From the NCBI GenBank assembly GCA_023159155.1, contig JAJNNX010000021.1:434001-498000 (forward strand): a DNA stretch of 64,000 nucleotides, in the 5' to 3' direction. A program made the translations under genes and the position numbers. Shown one piece after another: positions 1 through 11,567 of this stretch. Origin of the DNA: Ustulina deusta. Taxonomy: Eukaryota; Ascomycota; Sordariomycetes; Xylariales; Xylariaceae. How positions within the stretch are numbered: position 1 is the first letter of the stretch; every line of letters starts with the position of its first letter. Below the pieces are notes generated by a model. It was not told the DNA's origin, ran no database searches, and worked only from the letters and a program-made list of their open reading frames with translations.

Positions 1-337
1 AAACTTTTAATTATTAGATTTAGCACTAGCGATCTTGCTATATATTGCCCATAGAAAGTCTGTTGCATTGTTATTGTTATAGGTCTGTATGGGTATATTC
101 TACACCCTACATATATATATATCCCTCATACAGTTAGGTGTGGATCCACTCATTCAGCCATATAACGCTCTATTTGCTAAGGGCATACCCCCTATATGGG
201 CACCTCTCACTAGCCACTATATGGCTCATATCACTACCTAGCCACCACTTAATCCGACAACATTTGACTAACCGTTTTCGGTGTAGAGGCCACTACGTAG
301 CGCAGACCCTTTTTCGCGACCAGCAAGATTTCTCGCT
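1..337. other. Intergenic, downstream of the PKS
   Basis: AT-rich stretch with an ATATAT run near 110-122. No coding sequence with recognisable similarity was seen. It holds the 3' flank of the PKS, whose stop codon lies at 338-340 on the minus strand. Confidence 0.5.
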
Positions 338-3300
338 CTAAGCTGCTATCAGGCCAGAAAGAAGCTCGCTCGTGGACAGAACATGGCCAGCAAACTCTGT
401 AAGCGAGGTACTCTGTAGGATCTCGAAGATGGAGACCTTCGCGCCTAGGCTTCCAGATAGCCAGTTTCGTAGCTCGACGCCCACAATGGAATCGACACCG
501 TAGTGCGACAACGGATTGCCTGCATCGATCTCGGACCGATCGATGCCGCGCACAGCGCCGACCTTTGTGCTTATCGCATCGATGATCAGATCTGTCGCCT
601 CAGCAGTCGTCATGGAGCCCGCGACACCACGCGTAAGCTTCGACAGACTGTTGTCTTCTTCCTCACCCGCACTCGCTTCACCCGAGGAATCAACAACTCG
701 TCGTGGTGTCGCCAGTCGGAGGGTGCCGAAGCGACGGTCGAATTTCATCGCCGTCCCCTCGGATGTGGTCTCGGATGCCACGCCGACGATGATCTGGCTT
801 GCAGCTGGTGTCTCGCGCAGTGGATGGCGGATAGCTGACTCGAGTAGGTCCAACACAGCCTCTACATCGACCGACGCGGCTCCGGTGCTACTGTCTTGCT
901 GCTGCTGCTCGGCATCCTTGATTGCAGGAAGGTCTAGTGCAATGGCCGGTAATTTTAGCGCTGTACGGTGGCGCGCCAGCGCGTCCTGGAACGCCTTTCC
1001 TGCCGCGTGAATGACCTGAGACGAGTCCCCAATCACGCCTGCTACGGATGAAAGCATGACGAAGTAGTCTAGAGAATCAATATGCTTGTGTATGTTGGTG
1101 CTGCTGTCAACTTTGGCACTGACACCACGACGCCATTGATCGTACGTTATGCGCCCAAGATCATTGTCCTATGTCGGTTAGGTCAGCGGAGGAGCCTTTC
1201 CATCTATCGCCCTAGAAACAGCATCTGTAACATACCTCAAGTGTCTGGGTAGCATCTATAACTCCTCGAATAGGAGGTAATACGCCTTTGTATTCCGAGA
1301 GTAGGTCACCGAAGCTCTTCTCGTCCGCGACGTCACTCGATCGGATAACCAAGTTACAGCCATCGGCTTTTGCCAACGCCTTCATGTCTCCCACGTCATC
1401 GCTTGCTTCGGCGTTCTGGGACACGACCAGGAGGTTCTTGGCCCCCATTTCCATCATCCACGAGGTGATGACGCGGCCAATACCTTCCATTCCTCCAACA
1501 ATCAGATGGGTAGCATCTGGTTTCTCAAGTCGGAGCGGCGCGGAATCAGGGGTGTTCTGTGGCTCACGTTAGTGCCCATAGAGCCTCAAGAGATGGGGAT
1601 TCAGCGTTGATTATCTCACCTTAGCCTCGAGGTCTGGGTATACTCTCGGCACATATATTGCTGAGTCCTTCTCGGCAAATTCGAATTCCTGTCCTTGCGA
1701 AGCAACACTCGAATCAAACGACTTCTTAATAACCTCAAGAATGCAGCCGATCTTCTCAGTTGTCCACTGGTTAGTCTCTTTTGGTAGAGGTGCGAAATCT
1801 AGGTGTACATATCGCTTGCTTTGATCCTCCTGTCTCAACGCCCTGAGAAGGCCCTGAGTCTGGGCGAATCCTGGGTTTAATGAGTCGATGGCCCCTCCGG
1901 AGCTGAGCCAAAGAATGTTTCGGCATCCAACGAGAAAGTCCCGTAATTGCCCAAATGAGGTCTCATCTAGACCATGCACGAATGGAGCAACAATCTCCGG
2001 CGTGAATATGTAAAGAGTTTCCTCCGACTTATCGACATCTGAAAGACTTTTGATCTCTGGTGACTTCCCGATAAGGTTTTGGATGGCATTGCCAAGGTCT
2101 TGAGCCCAAGTCTCGGGCGGGAGAATATTGCCTGCGCTAATAATGCAGGCTGAGGTGGGATATGATGCCTTTGCTCTGGCAGTCGCTACTATGAGACTGT
2201 TGCTTTGGAATTCGGTATCTTCGCAATCACCAATAGCCATATCAACTCCATCGAAACCAGTTTGCTGCAAAATACCGTTCCAGCTCTCCACAGCTGCGTC
2301 GGAGTTCGACGCTTTGAACGGCTCCTCCCTGTTCCACCACTCCCGGAGCGTGCCGAAAATTAACTGAGAGTTGACTAGGTCTCGTGTAGATTCAATCATA
2401 AACAGCTTTCCTCCTGGTCTGAGCAGTTTCCGGATGTTAGCGATACTTTGGCCAAGCGACCGAGTAGCACGAAGCGGGTGCGACACAATGACAAGATCGT
2501 AGCTCGCGGTCTCGAAAGACTGCTGGAGAGGATCTTGCTCAATGTCTAGGGCTTTGTACTCCACGATTTCCCCCCAGCTGGCAAGCTTCTGCCTCGCGGC
2601 TTCGACCCTATCCTCAGATACGTCAGTATAAGTATAACTACCAACCAGAGTACCGCGCTCTGCCTTCACGCTGAAAGCATCGAGTACAACTTTCGTGGCC
2701 GATCCTGTACCTGCGCCGACCTCCAAAACATCGGCACCAGGATGTTTTACAGAGAAAGCCTCAATGAGTTGAGACAGCTGATGATAACTGCGGTCATTCA
2801 GCCGAGGCTGGCTGGCGTAATACTGTTCCAGCAGGCCCCCTTCTTCCATGAGTTCAAGCGGCGCTATCTCGCCTCGGATGATCATCGGAAGCTTGCGGCC
2901 AATACGGACGGTAAGCTGTTCCACGGGGTTACTAGAGGCGCTGAGTTCGTCGAAAAGCATGTGCCTGCGGCCTTTCGGGGCACGAGCCCACACCTTGCTG
3001 CGCGGTGCCAATGCTCCGCTTTCGCCGCGTGATATCGTCTCCTTCATCCACGCGTACAACTTACCGAGATGTGGACTCGTCGCATCCTCCACAGCCCATG
3101 ACGCCTTGTCTAGCTCCTCTACCACATCTTGCATGAAGAATAGGGATGCTCGTAACATCTGCTTTTCGAACTCTTCTGCTTCTTCGTTGAGCGTGAGGCG
3201 AAGCGAGTCCCTGAAAGATACCGGAATCGGCGACGAGAAAACATCCTGCTCCCATTGCACATTTGATGTCACGGGTTTCGTAGCTTGCTCATTGCCAGGC

Positions 3301-6300
3301 CGCGGGGCGGCGACGGCGTTAAAATCCGTTATGTCAAGTACTGGAATTGAATCCTCCCCGTTACCGTTCAAAATTGTTATGTTGGATGTAAAGCCATGTG
3401 TGTCTGCTTTAAGGGATTCCGAGAGAGTAAGAAGTTTCTCACCGGGTCGGCTCCCGAGACCCGCCCGTACGGTCATGGACCGGATAGAGTGAGGCACTAC
3501 CAGCGAGCTCTGCCGAATTTTCTTAGGCAAGTTGCTGTAAGCGGCGACGACGATGGACTCAAGCGTGGTCGGATGAATGACGTAACTGTGAGCCCCTGAG
3601 GCGACTTCTGAAATGGAAACTCCGGCAAGGGCTTTCTTTCGCGAGACCTTGACATCTGTGAGATTTTGAAACTTCGAGCCGTGGTAGAATCCCATCTCTC
3701 GCATTCTTGCGAATAGATCGTCAGGCTCTATTCCACGTTGCTGGAAAGCTGGGGCCAGGAACTCCTTGGCAGAAACCTTTCGTTCACCTGCCACATTTGT
3801 CGTGTCGGCTTCAGTTGAGACATAGCCCTTGCAGTTCATGATCCAGATATCGGAAGTGCCAATTGAAGAAATCGTGAATTCGTACCAGCCTTCGTCCGTA
3901 GGTCGCATGCTGAGTTGTGTCTCGATGCCCGCCGAATCGCTTGGAACCTCGAGGACATTGAGAATCTCTACATCTCGGAGAGAATAACCTACGATTGGCT
4001 GGCTCGCGTCCTGCAAAAGACGTGCTGCCTCAATGGCCATGGAGAGGTAAGCGGTGCCGGGAAGCACCGGGCCACCGTTAATCTGGTGGTCCGCCAGCCA
4101 GGGTATGTCATTGAGACGCAAGAAGTTCCGCCATGTGGGAGCAAGTCCGTTGCTCCCGGGCAGTATGCTCCCAAGAAGTTCATGGGGCTCGAAAGACTTC
4201 TGTCGAATCTGCCTGCTCACCCGAGATTCGACCCAGTATCGTTGTGTGTGGTTCCAGGCATAGCTGGGAAGATCAGACATAAGTTCATGGGTCTCGCCCA
4301 AGGGCGAATTGATAGACGCAAGGGAGACCGGGTAGCCCCATTTGATCAGCTCGCAAGCAAGTGTCTGCATGGTCTCAACTGCGTCAATGCCTCTTTGGAG
4401 ACATGAGACGTATGGCAATTCCACTCCTCTAGCCTTGAGGATCTGACGGATTGGCCCCGATAGTGCGCCGTGGGGTCCAACCTCGATGATCGCGTCGACC
4501 TCAAGTGTGCCATCTGTAGCGAAACACATTGCACCAAATGATTGATTGAAGAGAACGGGTTCCGTTAGGTTGCGAACCCAATACTCTTGGTCCAAGGCCT
4601 TCGTTGACGTGACAAGTTCACCAGTCACAGGAGATGTATATCGTGGCAATGATTCAAGCGGTTGTGACTGCGGCTTGTCAGAGAGAACGGTTCGCAGACT
4701 ATCGAGGTATTCTTCGGCAAACAGCCTCATATGATGAGAGTGATACGCAAGGGGTACTCGGAGCTTCCGTGCGAATATACCATCTGCTTGAATTCGCTTC
4801 TCAACAACATCCAGGGCCTCCATGTCTCCAGCAAGCGTAACGCTGCCTGGTGAGTTGACGCAGGCGACTACGACGTGGCCTCCAGGCGTGTCGGAAAGAT
4901 ATTTCGCTGCCTCTTCCTGACCAAGTCCAGCAGCTGCCATTCCACCCGTCACCTTTTTGAGGGCCTCGTTGTGAAAGGCAATGCGGTCACGGAAGAACGC
5001 AACGCCCAGCGCCTCGGCGAACGTTAAGGTCCCAAATACATAGCCAGCAGCTATCTCACCACTGGAGTGACTAGTCACCGCGGTAGGAGTAATGCCCCAG
5101 GATTTAAGGAGGTCAGCCAAACATAGTTGCAATGCCACGGTGACCGCCTGGCTCATCTCGACCTCCGAAACGCGTGTTGTTTGTGCATCGCGTAACAGCT
5201 CCTCTTGGCAAAATTAGTCATACGGTAACGGAAAAGATAGAATGGAAGGGAACAAACCCTGCAACGACCAGGATGCACCGTAACCTCTCAGGATCTCATC
5301 GGCCTTGTGAACAGAGGCGGCATAGGTAGGATATGCCGCCGTCAACTCTCGACCCATCGCATACCACTGCGCGCCTTGGCCGTTGAAGACGAAACCTAAC
5401 CTGGGCTTCTCCGGCGCGGTATGAGCTGACTTGGCCGATAATTTCTCCAGTCGGTCCGCCAGCTCAGATATGCTCTTCGCGCGGATTGTCGCTACGTGGG
5501 GTAGTCTTGAACGCCTTTCTGATAGGGTGAATGCTAGATCGCTCAGAAATCCATCATCGTCTTTGGGCAATGCCCGAATGTGCGCAGCAAGATTCGTGGC
5601 GTATCCCTTCAGTGCCACGGAATCCTTAGCGCTGAGTATGAAAATGCGGGAGCGCTCAATATTGCTTAAAGAGGCGTGCCCATTCAATTTCTTGCTTGAT
5701 TCTGGGGCAGCTTCTAAGATAACGTGGGCATTGGTACCTCCTATTAAGCTGTAATTGTGAATTGAAGCGCGAGCTGCCTTGTCTCTAGGCCACGGCGTGA
5801 GAGTAGTTGGGACCTACACCCTGTCGTCAGTCAGGTTCCAGCGCCTTGAAGTGGGTGTTGAGCACGTACTGCAATATGCCATTCTTCTAGGGGTATCCTA
5901 GGATTAGGCGTCTCATAGTTCAAAATTTGAGGTATTTGTTTGGTTTTCAAAGCCCAGATCGTCTTAATGATACCCGCAAGCCCGCTAACAGGTCCAGTAT
6001 GGCCTATGTTCGTCTTCACGGAGCCCACCAGTACGGGGTCATCTCCATTGCGGTTTCGGCCGAATGTCGTAGCTAGCGCTTCGGCTTCGGTTACATCACC
6101 TATGGCAGTTCCCGTCATGTGCGCCTCAACGTAGCCCGTGTCTGCTATATCTAGACCCGCCCTTTTGTAGCACTGCTTGATCAACTCGATCTGAGCTTTC
6201 AGCGATGGCGATGTAACCGAGGTTGTCTTTCCATTCTGGTTTAGCCTGCTTTCCCTTATGACTGCATGAACATGATCTCCGTCTCTCAGCGCAGCATGTA

Positions 6301-7506
6301 ACGGCTTAAGTACGAGAACCGCCGTCTGAATCCTGGTTAGCATGCTAATGGGCAAGTTCGGCGATGAGCGAATTATATCGGTCATTCACGCGCTTGCGGT
6401 CTGTTTACGACGGGCCAAGTTCTTGACTTACGCCTTCTCCTCTTCCGTAACCCTGAGCGCGAGCGTCCCAGGCATAACAATTTCCATCGGCTCCAATCAT
6501 ACTAGATTCATTTGAGCGTTGGTATTCATTGGGGCTCAGGTAGGATTTCTCACCTCTGATCGGACAGGGCAATATATAGATCCGGGCTCAGTATAGCGGT
6601 GCTTGCCGCGACGATGGATATCTCGGAGTCTCCCAGCGCAGCACTGCGACACCCTTGATGTAAACACACCAAGCCGGTCGAGCAACCCGTATCAATCGAC
6701 ATACTGGGCCCGTGTAAGTCATAAAAGTGAGATATCTGACTTGATAGCATGGCTGTTCCGTTTCCAGTAAGAAAAGAAGCCGGTATGCTTTCAGGGTCGC
6801 GCGCTTGGAGCGTGTCGTAATCACTGCCAGAGCAACCCGCATAAACGGACGTGTCGGTGCCTGCTAGCTTCTCTACAGGTATTCCGGCTAGAAGGAAACG
6901 TCAGGTGAAATCTCAATAAACCGCAAGGTCAACTTGTGCACTGATTGCCTATCTTACCGTTCTCGATAGCTTCGTATACGCACTCCAACAACCACCGGAG
7001 CTGAGGATCCATCGCCTAGGTTTCATTAACATTCGCTTCTTCTCTCTTGGAGGATAATCCTTAAGGAGACTCACATTCGCCTCATCAATTGATAAGTTGA
7101 AAAAGTCGGCGTCAAATGCAGCGGCATCTTGACTGAGAAAGTAGCCGCCAATAGCATGGGTCTAGGTAGCAAGCGGGCACGATTAGCACATTGGAATAAT
7201 TTCACTCTTAGTTTATGAATCAAGGTGAGCATTTTGCGCACTCACCCGCCCCTGTCTTTTCTCGTCCGCGTGATAGAATGATTTCACGTCAAACCGGCTC
7301 TCTGGGATACGAGACCAGGCAGTCCGTCCCTCTGCGCACATGTCCCATAGCTTAGACGGGCTCGTCGCGGACCCGGCGAACCTGCAGCTCACTCCAATAA
7401 TCGCAACAGGCTCCGAGGGACGTGTGCCGTCATTAGTAAGTAGTAATTTAGTCATGTTGGGCGTAATTGAGAAACCGCGAGGTTCTCTCTTACGACTCTC
7501 ACTCAA
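338..7506 (-). CDS. Highly-reducing-type polyketide synthase without ER (KS-AT-DH-MT-KR-ACP)
   Basis: Multidomain iterative type I PKS. Ten exons: 7506-7246, 7161-7075, 7015-6958, 6887-6554, 6501-6432, 6325-5870, 5813-5258, 5203-1620, 1556-1236, 1168-338. They join in frame to 2185 aa; a second start is Met at 7455. KS has the active Cys in DTGCSTG, His in EAHMTGT and His in NIGHTG. AT has NGQGAQW and the nucleophile in SHSSGE. DH has its His in ADHQINGG, but the usual HPxxLD Asp reads HPTTLE. MT has [10 protein letters not shown] has GGMEGIGR and Ser in MLSS, but the YxxxN motif reads HAAGK. ACP carries GVDSIV. The MT/pseudo-KR region runs through one 63-nt intron straight into KR, so there is no ER domain. 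There is no thioesterase; the acyltransferase next door could release or decorate the product. Domain identity is seen directly; reduced KR and DH activity is inference. Confidence 0.93.
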
Positions 7507-8490
7507 TGATCAATCGATCCTACGACAAGGAATGTAGAAGCGACTATTTGGTATATAGGCTATAAAAGTAAACACGCCAAGGCTTGCGCCGGACACGGCC
7601 AGCAAGATGGCTACTGCTAAGACTCTATTAAGGGCTTGACAAGGGCAGTTGAGGATACGGGACTTGAATCGAATTGGGATACCTGCTAAGCGCTCCCAGA
7701 TTTCTGCCGTATAGCTATACCTAAACATACAGTAATCAGTTTTTACCCCTCTCAGCACCGACTATTACTAATTCGCTACGCATATGAGCGTGATTATAGG
7801 CCCCATAGCTCCTGTAGGTCGAAGGAGTGCCGTGTCCTGCAGGATCCATCTGCTCTCGGCATAACTGCCCACTGCATGGAAGCGGCACGGAGATCCTGCG
7901 ACCCAACTACGTAAGCACAGCTCAGACCAAGCCAACTTAGCGAAACAGAGTAGGTAACATAAGGAATGTAAGGCCGGAGTCAGTCAACTCAACAGTCAAT
8001 TGACTGAGCTGCTCTCGAAGAGTGGATCGCAGTTAACTCCTCCCCTAACCCCTTTCTAACTCGTTCGAAGTCAGACACCCTTTGGAACCGAGATAGTAGT
8101 GGTTAGCAGGCCTACCCTACATAGGCTCAAGATAGCGATCATAGGACAATGCTAGCATAGTAGTATTGGGCAGCATTCATTCGTCTTACAAGGAAAACAA
8201 GGAGAGCGAATAGTGATGGAACATTGGTTTTCAAAACCCAGCTCCGGAAAAGCATCATCAAACTGTCTATGCACTTTGGAGAAACTCGCAGCGAAAAGGA
8301 TGGTGATCACTTGTGATTCGAAACCTTTAAAGCATGTTTACGATAATTGCCGGACCGTTTCTGAAAGCTGGAACGGAGACTAGATACCAGGAGAAAGAAC
8401 GTTGGATATTGCAGTGATAGATAATAAGAACATTACTATATACGCGAATGATCTATTGTATGACGATACCAAGTATCGAAGGCGCCGTCG
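7507..8490. other. Intergenic between PKS and acyltransferase
   Basis: About 1 kb holding the PKS promoter side and the 3' flank of the acyltransferase, both on the minus strand. TATA-like stretches near 7551-7570 lie on the plus strand. No conserved ORF is seen. Confidence 0.4.
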
Positions 8491-9966
8491 CTACAGTTCC
8501 ATGCAATATCGCTTGAAGTGCTCATCCTGAACCAGGTGCTCCATCTCGTCCTCGTAAAGATTCATAGATATCTCAACGCCGCCGGGTGTTCTTCTCGGCA
8601 ATATGAACGAGCAACGAGAATGATCGTTGAACTTGGACATGAAGAGTCTCACGGCCTCCGGACATCCACCGTTGCCGAACTTGTTGGTGCCGAACGCAAT
8701 CTGATCGACGGGGAACAGCAGAAGGTTCGACACGAGCAGGTCCGCACCGTCCATGTACCGGAAGCGCGGCCGCAGCAGGTCGTAGTTCGGCAGGTCCCGG
8801 ATTAATGCGTACGCATCCTGCAGCACGGCGCTGTTGGCTCGCCCGGCGCCGTCGCGGATCACCAGCGCGATCTTTCCCAGCGGCACGGCCGGATCCAGCA
8901 GATCCGACAGCGATACCTCGGCCTGGTTGTAGAAGGTATTGTTGCCTAGGTAGCTAGGCGGCACGGCCTGCGCCTGGGAGAAGTCGGTTCGGCCATCGAC
9001 GGCAGATTCGAGCACCGACGTGGTCTCGGAACGCAGCCCATTGTGTGACGCGGCCGCGCGCGCACGCACCAGACTTCGCCACATCAGTGCCGTCACAATG
9101 TCGTTACTCGAGAGAATACTGGCGCCGACCGCCGCGTCGCACTCCTTGCGCAGCGTCGCCTGACTCGCGGCTGAGATGTAGAATGTGCGGTTTATCGGCT
9201 TGCGGCCGGTGGTGGTCTTGTTGGGCTCATTCCGCTGCTTGATCGCCGCCTCACCGAGGGCCATCTCTGTCAAGCATACATCCCGGACACCTGTCAAACC
9301 TTTTGTCCAGTCGTCATCGGCGCGCCTTAGATTCTTCCGCTGTGCACTCTCCTCTCTCCAAATGCGGTCGAGGAGCGTGCGATCAGAGCTCTCAGGCGGA
9401 TACCCATCGAACGAAAAGTCCGGATCCTGCAGGCTTCTGCAGGAATCGGCCCACAGCTTCATGGCGAACACCATGGCCGTTCCGTCCAGAGCGGCATGGT
9501 TGGCTGACATGCTCACGATGCATCCTCCAGGGATGAAGTTGGCCTGGGCAACGACGACATCGCACCCGGCGACGAGATCGCCCTCGATAGGGACCGACAG
9601 CAACTCGTCGTGATCATACGCATCGCCGGGGAATGTGTCCTCTCTGAGCTCAGCAAACGTCCGCTCCGAGTCAAGCTTATTGTACCGTAACTGGTGTGGC
9701 GTCGGTCCATCTTCGTCCCAGAATCCCCAGCGAATTTCGCGCTGTCCGGGCCGCCAATCATCACTTCCCGGCTCCCGAAGGTGTATCTTTCCGCCAAGCC
9801 AGGGCACTTTGCGGAAGACCCCCCTCAAGCCCTTGGAGAGGTCCTGGAACACGTCCTGCGGCTCGGCATCTGGTTTCAGTGGGAAGTAGTAGGACAGATT
9901 CAGATAATTGGGTTTGTGCAAATGGTCTAGGGGCGTCAGAGTTGCGTGGGTCAGCGATGGGGCCAT
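8491..9966 (-). CDS. BAHD/trichothecene 3-O-acetyltransferase-type acyltransferase
   Basis: Intronless 491-aa protein of the PF02458 transferase family. These cytosolic enzymes move an acyl group from acyl-CoA, or sometimes a PKS carrier, to a hydroxyl or amine. The catalytic HxxxD motif is seen as NHAALDG at about residue 160. The C-terminal DFGWG motif is poorly conserved: the matching region reads FGTNKFGNG at about residue 430. Length is normal for the family. It lies about 1 kb upstream of the PKS in the same orientation, which suggests it acylates or releases the polyketide. The acyl donor and acceptor cannot be read from the sequence. Confidence 0.88.
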   Translation of the reverse strand: MAPSLTHATLTPLDHLHKPNYLNLSYYFPLKPDAEPQDVFQDLSKGLRGVFRKVPWLGGKIHLREPGSDDWRPGQREIRWGFWDEDGPTPHQLRYNKLDSERTFAELREDTFPGDAYDHDELLSVPIEGDLVAGCDVVVAQANFIPGGCIVSMSANHAALDGTAMVFAMKLWADSCRSLQDPDFSFDGYPPESSDRTLLDRIWREESAQRKNLRRADDDWTKGLTGVRDVCLTEMALGEAAIKQRNEPNKTTTGRKPINRTFYISAASQATLRKECDAAVGASILSSNDIVTALMWRSLVRARAAASHNGLRSETTSVLESAVDGRTDFSQAQAVPPSYLGNNTFYNQAEVSLSDLLDPAVPLGKIALVIRDGAGRANSAVLQDAYALIRDLPNYDLLRPRFRYMDGADLLVSNLLLFPVDQIAFGTNKFGNGGCPEAVRLFMSKFNDHSRCSFILPRRTPGGVEISMNLYEDEMEHLVQDEHFKRYCMEL

Positions 9967-11567
9967 TGTGAGGAAGTATCGTTATTGCACAACCCGTGGC
10001 CTGCGTAACTAGACGCGTAGTGGCGTTATGGACATGCAGTACTAAGATGGCTGGGACAGATATACTGTCTCTCTTCCCGTGGATTCTTGCGAGGAGCGGT
10101 AGGACAAGGTCTCTCTGTATGGTCTGTTACCGAATTGTTTAGGCGGAGTCACAGAGTCAGGGGTTTTGCTGCAAGCAGCTGTTGTATAGAAATCTAACGG
10201 CTGCACTAGACTACGAGGCCCTACGGTGCCTTCGGTATGCCAAGTGGGACATTGATGTGCTTGTCATTGGTAGCTGAAAATGGTACTGCACTCCCTACCA
10301 GCAGAGAATGGCAGCAAACACGCCATAAAGCTAAACAGCTCAAGCATCTCTCATGATTTTATCTGCTATATAGAAGTGCCAATCAGTGCCAAGGGGAGTA
10401 AAAATCGACCAGTCGAGATGCACTTGGCACACTAGAAGGCCTGCCGATGACCTGGCAGCTCGGCGAGCCGTCTCGCTTGGAAATGTAAGCCTTCGTCTGA
10501 GTTGGTCCGTGTCGGAGCCCTTGCAATAACTTGGTTGGCTGGTCTGACCCAAGTTGATGAGGTTACATTTATACTCCTCCGCGTCGGTACACAACAGTGC
10601 CCATTAATAAATGGAGATCTGAAGCTAGCTGCCTCTCACGGTGCCCGTAGATCTGACGCGGGTCGGGTTGTAGCATACCTAGATCCCTTAGATCCCTTAG
10701 ATCCCGTCCCACAGGCGATCTAAGTTGATTCAGCCCTGCATATTCAGGGACCTTGTAGATCTTTCTAAATGGAGTTTTCGCACTTCTAGGGGCTTCAATC
10801 CCCACTCCTTGGACTTGAAGAAAAGAGGGCAAGTGAGAAATGCTAGCGCTGATGGGATTCGAACCTTGCCTCGACTATCTGTTCGCTTAACCTTACCCAC
10901 CGCTAACGGAGCCACGGAGTTGGTCTGCGAGCGAATGAGCTGCCGGTAGCTAGCGAAAACCAATGGTAGCGCGGTTAGGAATTGAACCCAACTGACTAGT
11001 GTAGTGTAGATTCGCATAGCTCACTCAGTTCTCTAACCCGAAGGAGCATCGCAGTTTGCATAACATTGCGTGACATGATCTGATCTTCCCAGAAACAGAG
11101 GGAGATAAGACCGAGAGCATCCAAGCAATAAGCACGGCGTATAGTTGCTGAGATTCAATGATCGTCCCTCCAGGAACATGAGATAATTAGACCAGAGGAT
11201 TACACGAGCAAGAGACGTAATAGGACAACTGAAAATTGTTTTCGATTCGAGAGTGTGATAAGAATTTCAAAATTGTAAAACATTATTATCTATCAAATTG
11301 AAACAAACCATTGTGCGCCGAAATTCTGGCACTCTAATATGCTCCTCCTTTGCTCCCCTATTCTTTTATGCGTGTTGCTACAGTGTGTGTGCTCTCTAGC
11401 TCCAAGATGAAAGGTAATATCCTAAATCGCGTAGAGCTGGTCCTCCTTCGGATATCGCCTATTTCGAGCTACCATTACCCAGTCTCGAATCATCTTCTCG
11501 TACCGCAGTTGATTCGTGGTTATCGTAGCATTTTGTAGTCCCTAGTGATATCCCAAGTACTGCTCGA
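9967..11567. other. Intergenic with tRNA-like scraps
   Basis: Upstream of the acyltransferase and downstream of the MFS gene. It has a short tandem repeat of TAGATCCCT near 10679-10705. Two minus-strand T-arm-like motifs lie near 10855-10875 and 10975-10995 but do not fold into complete tRNAs. No convincing coding sequence. Confidence 0.35.

Noticed and set aside
10845..11020. Minus-strand tRNA-like sequences with GGTTCGAATCC and GGTTCAATTCC T-loops
   Set aside because: The first can pair its ends over 7 bp but is only about 67 nt long and its T stem does not pair. The second has a T stem but no matching 5' acceptor strand. Not called as tRNA genes.
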